Position numbers and translations under genes: made by a program
In this document: piece by piece, positions 20,717-26,767 of the stretch
Position numbering within the stretch: position 1 is the stretch's first letter
How the letters are laid out: every line of letters begins with the position of its first letter
From: CAISOG01 sp044375625
GTDB lineage: Bacteria > Pseudomonadota > Alphaproteobacteria > CAISOG01
DNA length: 26,767 nt
Direction: 5' to 3'
Assembly: GCA_044375625.1 (NCBI GenBank)
Contig: JBILMH010000025.1
Span: 1-26,767 of the forward strand
The notes under the pieces: generated by a model
What the model saw: only the letters and a program-made list of their open reading frames with translations
What the model was told of the DNA's origin: nothing
The model's database searches: none

Positions 20717-23034
20717 TGATCGACGCCTGGCTTAGGGAGTTTGCAAGCTGGTTGCCCTATAACGGGGGCGGTAATCCGCTGGCCTGGGATCAGTTGGGAT
20801 GGGGGCAACCCGCGCTGGCAATCCCCGTATCTGGCCTGGTTTTGGGGTTGTTGGCATGTGTGGTGATTGCCCTGTTGCGCAACAGGCTGGCCTGGGGCGG
20901 GGCGGTTGCCGTGATGCTGGCATCGCTGTTGCTGGCCACCGCCATTTTGGATCCGCAGCAGGTGACCCAAAGCCGTCAGGCGATGCCAACCGTGATGGCG
21001 GTGATTGGGCAGGGGACCGGGGATCAGCAGGAGGCCTTAAAAAGCTGGCAATCGCAACATTCGGATATTGAGGTGCAGCAGGCGGCATGGCCATCAGGTG
21101 CGGATGCAAGCCCGATTGAGGAGTTGCGCAGTCTGTTGCCCGCCAGCGACCAATTGGGCGGTGTGTTGATTCTGCCACCATCCGCCAGCCCTGATATCAG
21201 CAGTGGTGGCCGTGCCGATAAAGCGCTGCCCCCCGCCATTAGCCGCGCCGCGCTTGAAGATTTGGCGGCCTGGCTTCGGCAACGCCAGCTGCCTGGCCAT
21301 GTATGGTTGCCACCCGCCGCCGCCAACACCCCCTATCGTCTTGAGCTGTTGGAACAGCCCAGCTTTGGCATGGTGGGACAACAAGTTAAGCTGACGGTGC
21401 GGGTTACCGGTGGTGGTGACAGCGTGTTGGCCAGCGCCCATTCTGTTCTAACCGCCCCCCTAACCCTGGTGGTAATGGGTGAGCGTGGCCAGGCTATTCG
21501 TGCGCCCATTACCCCCGATGTGGCGCAAACCATCACCCTGCCGCCTCTGTCAGCAGGGGTGCAGCGCTATCGCCTTAGTCTGCAGGAGGGGGATCAAAGC
21601 CTTAGCCAGCGCGATGGTGCGCCCGCGGCGGGCAACCCCCAGCAACTCCTAACCCTGCATGGCATTACCCAGCGTTTGCGCGTGCTGTTGGTCAGCAATC
21701 AGGCATGGGCGGGGGGACGGGTTTGGCGCGAGCTGTTAAAAAGTGATCCCGCCGTCGATTTGGTGCATTTCACCATTTTGCGCCGCCCCGATAGCCGTGA
21801 TAGCACGGTTCAAAGCGAATTGTCGCTGATTCCCTTTCCGGTTGACCAATTGTTCGGCCAACAACTGAACAAATTTGATGTGGTCATTTTTGACCAGGAT
21901 ACCCCCCAAAGTGCGATTAATGCCGCGCTCTATGCCCCCCCCCTGAAGCGCTATGTTGAGGGTGGCGGCGCCCTGTTGGTGCAAATGGGAACCAGCAGCA
22001 CCCCCGCGATGCAGATGCGCGACCTGCCCGATCCGTTGTTGCAAGATTTGCTGCCGGCACGCTGCCAAAGTGGCTTGTTAACCCCCTTTTCGTTGCAGCT
22101 GACCGCGCAGGGGCAACGGCATCCCGTTACCAAATCCTTGCCGCCTTTGAAATCCAGTGGCCGTTGGAGTCAAGGTTGCGTTGCCAGCGTGAAAAGCGAT
22201 GCGCAGGCGGCCACCAAAACCCTGCTGCAGGATGAGGCGGGTAACCCCATGTTGGTGTTGGCGACCTATGGCCAGGGGCGGGTGGCGCAGTTTCTAAGCG
22301 ATGATTTGTGGCAATGGCAACGGCAGGTTGATGGCGGGGGGCCGACGCGCCCGTTGTTGCAGAATTTGGTTGGCTGGTTGCGGCAGGAACAGGGGTTTGA
22401 TGATAGCCCGCTACAGCTGCAATCGAGGGCTTCGGATGGTGACCTGGATAGCGCAGCAATGGGTAGAGAGGGGGTTAACTGGCGGGCGACATGGGATCGC
22501 GGCAATCTGTCGGCAACGGCTGCAACGGCTGCAACGGCTAAGAACGGATCCACCCCGCCACCGCCCCTGCTGCTGGAAAAGCCCGACGGCACATCGATCA
22601 ACCTGGCCTGGCAAGAGGATGCTGATAAGGGGCTGTTGTCAGCCAAATTGCCCTTAGAGGATTCAGGCGTTTACACCGTTACGGCAGGCAGTGATCGGCG
22701 ATTTGTTGAGTTTGGCCGCTTTGATGGATCGCCAACCAATCAACCCTTGATGGCCTTGGCGGATCGGGAAGCCTGGCAAAATCTGGCCAACAGCACGGGT
22801 GGGCAAGTGTTTGAGGCGGCCACGGCAACTTCATCCTTGATGATCCCCGATGCGGTTCAGTTGGTATCGGTGCAGCAACCCGCGCCTAGTGAGAACAGCC
22901 TGTGGCTTAGGCGGGTGGAGGTGGAACAATTGGTTGGCAGTCAATCCCGACCGCTGCTGCCGCTGGCGGCCTGGCTGATACCCGCCGCGTTGCTGCTGTT
23001 ACTGGCTTGGCGGGGACGGTTGCGCCGCCTGTGA
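20713..23034 (+). CDS. Large membrane-anchored protein with amidotransferase-like fold, last gene of the MoxR operon
   Basis: This 773-residue protein has two N-terminal transmembrane helices (about 33-54 and 59-79), a long extracytoplasmic region, and a C-terminal helix (about 748-766) ending in basic RGRLRRL. The middle has alternating Ile/Val-rich strands. FDVVIFDQDTP, then LKRYVEGGGALLVQMG, and GQGRVAQFLSDDLWQWQRQ with LLQNLVGWLRQEQG are the features seen in GATase1-like domains of MoxR-associated membrane proteins. No catalytic Cys is evident at the expected site, so it is probably a non-enzymatic scaffold. ATG 20713 overlaps the previous stop by 4 nt (ATGA), so the pair is translationally coupled. 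No intrinsic terminator with a T-run was seen after 23034. Confidence 0.8.
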   Translation: MMIDAWLREFASWLPYNGGGNPLAWDQLGWGQPALAIPVSGLVLGLLACVVIALLRNRLAWGGAVAVMLASLLLATAILDPQQVTQSRQAMPTVMAVIGQGTGDQQEALKSWQSQHSDIEVQQAAWPSGADASPIEELRSLLPASDQLGGVLILPPSASPDISSGGRADKALPPAISRAALEDLAAWLRQRQLPGHVWLPPAAANTPYRLELLEQPSFGMVGQQVKLTVRVTGGGDSVLASAHSVLTAPLTLVVMGERGQAIRAPITPDVAQTITLPPLSAGVQRYRLSLQEGDQSLSQRDGAPAAGNPQQLLTLHGITQRLRVLLVSNQAWAGGRVWRELLKSDPAVDLVHFTILRRPDSRDSTVQSELSLIPFPVDQLFGQQLNKFDVVIFDQDTPQSAINAALYAPPLKRYVEGGGALLVQMGTSSTPAMQMRDLPDPLLQDLLPARCQSGLLTPFSLQLTAQGQRHPVTKSLPPLKSSGRWSQGCVASVKSDAQAATKTLLQDEAGNPMLVLATYGQGRVAQFLSDDLWQWQRQVDGGGPTRPLLQNLVGWLRQEQGFDDSPLQLQSRASDGDLDSAAMGREGVNWRATWDRGNLSATAATAATAKNGSTPPPPLLLEKPDGTSINLAWQEDADKGLLSAKLPLEDSGVYTVTAGSDRRFVEFGRFDGSPTNQPLMALADREAWQNLANSTGGQVFEAATATSSLMIPDAVQLVSVQQPAPSENSLWLRRVEVEQLVGSQSRPLLPLAAWLIPAALLLLLAWRGRLRRL
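22513..22539 (+). repeat. 9-bp tandem repeat, three copies
   Basis: GCAACGGCT is repeated three times without interruption, encoding Ala-Thr-Ala triplets in a linker of the last MoxR-operon protein. Confidence 0.92.
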
Positions 23035-23112
23035 TAGATGCTGTCTTAGGGTACGACGGCTGCATATTCCCGCATGAAGGCCGTGGCAAAAAGGCAACAG
23101 TTTGGACAAAAG

Positions 23113-23127
23113 TTAACAAATTCTTAC
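23113..23127 (+). promoter_or_regulatory. CtrA-like box upstream of the 23213 gene
   Basis: TTAA-N7-TTAC (23113-23127) matches the alphaproteobacterial CtrA consensus TTAA-N7-TTAA at 7 of 8 fixed positions. It lies about 85 bp before the start of the unknown gene, in the AT-richer gap 23035-23212. Such a short motif can arise by chance. Confidence 0.3.
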
Positions 23128-23212
23128 CGCAAACGACTTGCGGTTAACGGCTAAACATGACCCATAATGGTCTCAGCGCTTTTATGCTGAAAACTCTTTT
23201 CACTTGTTAACA

Positions 23213-24424
23213 ATGGTAATGCCGATGCTAAGCGGCTCAATGGATTCTTTTTGTGCTCATGACCAATCGCTGGCTTCTCCGCTGGCGATCCATACCGCAC
23301 TGTTAAAAGACCATGCCCTGATTTTGGGTGAGCGGTTGGATCAAAGCTATACCCTGAGCGGTATCGATCTGTTGTGGGCGGCAAAAACCAACAGTCAGCG
23401 GGTTATCTGGTATTGCCAGATTTACAATCAGTATCAGCAATGTTTTGGTGGCCAGGCATCTTTCGGCCTGTCTGGCGAGATTCTAAGCTTGGCGCCTGAG
23501 GTGCGGGATAGGCATTTGCAGGTGCAGCTTAGCGCGATGCGTGAGGTGGATCGTTTCTTTGAACTGTTCTATCAGACCCAGGTGCTGTCAGCGGAGTTGG
23601 TCAACCATGCCATGTTGCAGCAGCCCCAAGGTTTTTCCCTGTCCATGCCCAACGGCCTATACCCCTTTGTGTCGGCATCGGATCATGCGGATACCTTGTT
23701 TCAATTGATTGTCAGCAACCAGCTGGCCTATAGCACGTTTCGGCAATGCTGGCAGTTGCTAAAGAATCCTACCAACGATCAGCCTGCGGGTGCCATGACC
23801 GGTCAACAGCGGCGATTCACCTTAACGGTGGCCAGCCAGGTTTTGCAGAAACTGGCCACGGTGTATCACCATCATTTGCAGCAATTGCAGGAGCAGGATT
23901 GCCGCCAACCCAGCCTTCTTAGCCTGTTGGGGGATACCTTTTGCCATTCCCATTTGAATCACAAAGAAACCCTTAAAAGCCAATATGGCATTCCAAATTG
24001 GCGCAACCTATCCATGCGGTTGATGGATTTTTGCACGGCCTATACCGATTACGCGCAGGAGGCGATGACCGTCGGCGTTATGGAGCGTCGTCATTTTCTG
24101 GCCATGTTAGCCAATTTGCAGAAAAACCCCTATTTCAGTGACCATGAGCGCAAATCGCTGTTCGGCGCGGTCACCGATACAACCGTCACCATGCAGTCAG
24201 AGGCCAAAGCCAGAATGGCTGCTATGCGGCCGCAGCGTTCCTATCCGCATGGTTATGCCGCCACATCCGCCGCACAAAAGGTGGCGGCTTTGCGAAGCAA
24301 TGCTGGTTCGGCGCCCGCTAGCCAAGCGACCAATCAAGCCCATAATCAGGCTATATGCCCCCTGACCGCTCGCAGAATGGTTGAGGGAACCTTTACGGAT
24401 GGATCTGGCCTAACCCTGCAATAG
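23213..24424 (+). CDS. Unknown soluble protein, about 400 residues
   Basis: I do not recognise this 403-residue protein. It has no signal peptide or transmembrane segment and is probably cytoplasmic. The body (about 20-330) looks mostly helical and rich in Gln, Leu, His and aromatic residues, for example VIWYCQIYNQYQQCF and VYHHHLQQLQEQD. It ends with a low-complexity Ala/Asn/Gln/Ser tail (about 335-380) and a final TFTDGSGLTLQ. Several Met codons crowd the start (23213, 23219, 23225, 23240); ATG 23213 is used, and the TTG at 23204 is rejected. It has its own 178-bp upstream gap with a CtrA-like motif and converges with the hybrid kinase gene across 9 bp. A signalling link with that kinase is conceivable but unsupported. 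Confidence 0.7.
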   Translation: MVMPMLSGSMDSFCAHDQSLASPLAIHTALLKDHALILGERLDQSYTLSGIDLLWAAKTNSQRVIWYCQIYNQYQQCFGGQASFGLSGEILSLAPEVRDRHLQVQLSAMREVDRFFELFYQTQVLSAELVNHAMLQQPQGFSLSMPNGLYPFVSASDHADTLFQLIVSNQLAYSTFRQCWQLLKNPTNDQPAGAMTGQQRRFTLTVASQVLQKLATVYHHHLQQLQEQDCRQPSLLSLLGDTFCHSHLNHKETLKSQYGIPNWRNLSMRLMDFCTAYTDYAQEAMTVGVMERRHFLAMLANLQKNPYFSDHERKSLFGAVTDTTVTMQSEAKARMAAMRPQRSYPHGYAATSAAQKVAALRSNAGSAPASQATNQAHNQAICPLTARRMVEGTFTDGSGLTLQ

Positions 24425-24433
24425 GGGTGGCCA

Positions 24434-26767
24434 TCATTCCTGTTGGTTGCTGGCCAAGTTGTTGGCATGATCACTGTTCAAATGTTTGTCCAACATTGCC
24501 TTTAGCGTGGTTTTTTTCAGCGGCTTGGTCAGGTAATCTTTCATTCCCGCCGCTAGGCATTTTTCGCGATCCCCGACCATTGCATGCGCTGTTAGCGCGA
24601 TGATGGGAATGGTGCGATAGATGCCGGCCTGCTGTTTTTGGGTAATGGTTTGGGCGGCTTGATAGCCATCCATGACCGGCATTTGGCAATCCATCAGAAT
24701 CAAATCGATGCTGGTGTCCGCCGCTTTGGCCAACGCTTCCGCCCCATCTTTGGCCAGCACCACTTGGCACCCCAGGCTAACCAAAAACTCCTCAGCGATG
24801 CGTTGATTGAAAATAACATCTTCAGCCACCAGCACTTTGGCCAGGGTTAAGGTGTTGGCGGCGGCGGGGTTAGGTGTTGGCAGATCATAAGCGGGGGATC
24901 CGTAAGATTCGTTGAGGCTTTTAAGCAAGGGTAAGGGCATTAGGGGGGGATTTAGCAGAACAAGCTGCTGATGATTCAGCAACAGCTGTTGCAGGGCGGC
25001 ATGGTCAGCGCCCGCAATGATCGCCACCTTGTTGGCGGCTAAGGCGGTGCAATCCTTAAGGCTTTGCACGGCCGATAGCAACTCCGCCTCATCCCTGTTG
25101 GGGCCTATGAGCAACAGGCTGTAGGGGGAAATGGTTTGTTGCTTCAGCGCGCCAATCTTTTCTGGCCACTCTTCCAGCGATACGGCGGTAACCCGGCATC
25201 CCGACCATTCCAGCCAGCGTGTCAGCAGGGGTTGATAGCGTGATGACGGCGCCAACAACAGCACGTTGGGTTGCGCGCCATTTCCGTTAAGCGATGACCA
25301 GCCCGTCAAAGCCAAGCCAACAGGCTGATTGGCGGGCGTTTCGATGGGTAAAGCCACCTCAAAACAACTGCCTTGGGGGGTGTTGGGCATATAGCGGATC
25401 TGACCACCCATCAAAATGGTTAATTCGCGGGTAATGGCTAAGCCCAACCCACTGCCGCCATATTGACGGGTGGTTGAGGCATCGGCCTGAGTAAATTTAT
25501 CAAAAATGCTGTCCTGCATCGATGGGTTAATGCCAATACCGCTATCCAACACGCGAAAAATTAAGGAATAGGGCGGTTGGTTGTTTGAGGCTAAGGCCAG
25601 TTCAAGCTTTACATAACCATCGTTGGTAAATTTAATCGCGTTGCTGATTAGATTGTTCAGAATTTGACGGATGCGGGTGGGGTCGCCGATAACCTGAGCG
25701 GGCAGGGTGCGCCAATCGTAATCGACCATCAAATCCAACGATTTGGCCTGGGCGCGGGGATAAAACAGCTGAATCACCTCATGCACCAGGTTGGTCAGGT
25801 CAAAGGTGACCTTTTCAAAAGTTAGCCGCCCTGCCTCAACCTTCGCCAGATCCAGCACATCGTTAACAATCACCAACAGATTTTCGCAGGCCGACATCAT
25901 CATATTGGCTTGATAGCTTTGTTTGCTGGATAGCTGGCTTTCCAACAGCAATTCGGCGGTTCCCATAATCGTGTTGATGGGGGTGCGGATTTCATGGCTC
26001 ATATTGGCCAAAAATTCGCTTTTGGCGACATTGGCTTTTTCGGCTTCGGCGGTAGCGTTCTTCATGGGCGTAATGTCGGTATTGCTGCCGACAAAGCGGT
26101 TCGGCCTGCCCCCTGTGCCTTTCACTATACTGCCGCGTGATAAAACCCAAATGGCGCGTCCATCCTTATGAATCATTTGAAATTCGATGGCATAATGGGG
26201 CAATTCCCCCGCTAAATAGCGGGCAATGGTTTTTTTGACTAGGGGCAGGTGATCGGGATGGGTCAGTTGCCACCATGTTTCCGGGTGATCGGGCAATTCC
26301 CCCGCCTGATAGCCCAACATTGCCCACCATTCCTTGGAATAAATCACCCTGTCCGTGCCCATTTCCCAGATCCAGATTCCATCCCCCGTATTTTCAAAAA
26401 TATGGGCGGTGATGCGTTCGTAGTCATGCAGGGCTTCGCGGGTGGCCTCTAACTGGGCGGTGTCGGTGACATCCATAATCACCCCGTCGTAATAGATCGG
26501 GCGATCATGCTCATCCCGAATCTGGCGACCACGATCCGACACCAACAGCTCGCTTCCATCCGCGCAAATCAGGCGATAGCGCAAGTTATAGCTGTCGCGG
26601 TTGCTAAGCTGTTCCACCATCGCCTGTTGCACCAGGGGGATATCGTCGGGGTGGATAATATCGCGCCAACGCCGCACGCGGTTGTACAGAAAATCGCTGG
26701 ACGGATAGCCGGTTAGGGTTTTGCAGGCCTCTGACATGTAAAAGGTGGGGCGATCACTGCCCGCAAA
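24434..26767 (-). CDS. Hybrid sensor histidine kinase (PAS-PAS-HisKA-HATPase-pseudoREC-REC), 5' end outside window
   Basis: The frame stays open to the window edge, ten codons beyond ATG 26737 (reading FAGSDRPTFY), and the first PAS domain is cut, so the true start is outside. Numbering from that ATG: first PAS to about 95 (YRLICADGSELLVSDRG), second PAS about 103-225 (FENTGDGIWIWEM, WWQLTHPDHLP) and HisKA with phospho-acceptor His248 in FLANMSHEIRTPIN. The HATPase has N-box NNLISNAIKFTNDG, G1 DSGIGI and G2 GSGLGLAI. A receiver-like domain (about 490-610) lacks an obvious phospho-Asp motif, and a full receiver (about 632-748) has Asp683 in LILMDCQMPVMDG, the Thr in IIALTAH and Lys in YLTKPL. 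There are no membrane segments in the visible part. It probably senses a cytoplasmic cue and may relay to an Hpt protein elsewhere. Confidence 0.94.
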   Translation of the reverse strand, partial: FAGSDRPTFYMSEACKTLTGYPSSDFLYNRVRRWRDIIHPDDIPLVQQAMVEQLSNRDSYNLRYRLICADGSELLVSDRGRQIRDEHDRPIYYDGVIMDVTDTAQLEATREALHDYERITAHIFENTGDGIWIWEMGTDRVIYSKEWWAMLGYQAGELPDHPETWWQLTHPDHLPLVKKTIARYLAGELPHYAIEFQMIHKDGRAIWVLSRGSIVKGTGGRPNRFVGSNTDITPMKNATAEAEKANVAKSEFLANMSHEIRTPINTIMGTAELLLESQLSSKQSYQANMMMSACENLLVIVNDVLDLAKVEAGRLTFEKVTFDLTNLVHEVIQLFYPRAQAKSLDLMVDYDWRTLPAQVIGDPTRIRQILNNLISNAIKFTNDGYVKLELALASNNQPPYSLIFRVLDSGIGINPSMQDSIFDKFTQADASTTRQYGGSGLGLAITRELTILMGGQIRYMPNTPQGSCFEVALPIETPANQPVGLALTGWSSLNGNGAQPNVLLLAPSSRYQPLLTRWLEWSGCRVTAVSLEEWPEKIGALKQQTISPYSLLLIGPNRDEAELLSAVQSLKDCTALAANKVAIIAGADHAALQQLLLNHQQLVLLNPPLMPLPLLKSLNESYGSPAYDLPTPNPAAANTLTLAKVLVAEDVIFNQRIAEEFLVSLGCQVVLAKDGAEALAKAADTSIDLILMDCQMPVMDGYQAAQTITQKQQAGIYRTIPIIALTAHAMVGDREKCLAAGMKDYLTKPLKKTTLKAMLDKHLNSDHANNLASNQQE

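Noticed and set aside
23041..23095. Possible terminator after the MoxR operon (ACGGC...GCCGT)
   Set aside because: Arms are five bp with a loop of about 19 bases and no following T-run; too weak to call.
1194..24901. GGATCC occurs about 18 times by eye, roughly twice a simple composition-based expectation
   Set aside because: Scattered on both strands within codons such as GGA-TCC and GAT-CC; no spacing or flank conservation, so codon preference explains it well enough.

Overview
The window reads as a stretch of chromosome from a moderately GC-rich alphaproteobacterium, plausibly near the Rhodospirillales. The evidence is the gene order pdxJ-acpS-lepB, the MoxR / DUF58 / BatA-DUF4159 / membrane-protein operon divergent from a small membrane gene and a CCA-adding enzyme, and the CobS-, SYLF- and Smr-type neighbours. 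The taxon is inferred from gene content only. Most of the window is densely packed core chromosome. Both ends cut genes: a Sel1-repeat protein on the left and a hybrid histidine kinase on the right.

Layout. 1-1075 (+): end of a Sel1-repeat protein, then a secreted phospholipase-D-family nuclease. 1107-2585 (-): a two-gene unit of a divergent CobS-like membrane protein and a SYLF-domain lipoprotein. 2757-6597 (+): Smr-domain protein, degenerate EAL-like protein, pdxJ, acpS and lepB, behind a good sigma70-like promoter (2672-2700) with a palindrome in its spacer. 6604-8226 (-): cysS. 8399-11128 (+): secA. 11134-11922 (-): xthA-type exonuclease III. 11948-12681: an AT-rich cassette carrying one unknown gene, bounded by exact 41-bp direct repeats. 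12646-13503 (-): class I glutamine amidotransferase (PuuD-like). 13760-15292 (-): CCA-adding enzyme and a small membrane protein. 15400-23034 (+): the four-gene MoxR operon. 23213-24424 (+): unknown soluble protein. 24434-26767 (-): hybrid sensor kinase.

How the genes work together. pdxJ, acpS and lepB are housekeeping functions (vitamin B6, acyl-carrier-protein activation, signal-peptide cleavage), and lepB and secA both serve protein export. The MoxR operon couples an AAA+ ATPase to a DUF58 protein and two large membrane-anchored proteins with degenerate von Willebrand / amidotransferase-like folds. Such systems are thought to act in envelope-linked complex assembly or stress responses, but this copy's target is unknown.

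The strongest unusual signal is the 693-bp repeat period at 11948-12640. The last 11 codons and stop of the amidotransferase gene are exactly duplicated on the far side of an AT-rich insert holding a 145-residue orphan gene in the opposite orientation. Removing one repeat unit would put the amidotransferase stop 30 nt from the xthA start on the same strand, so a small cassette appears to have split a former gene pair while regenerating the gene end. Other points of note are a CobS-like protein lacking the catalytic aspartates, a SecA without the C-terminal zinc tail, a degenerate EAL protein, two palindromes near gene starts, and several in-frame short tandem duplications. No tRNA, rRNA or CRISPR array was seen.
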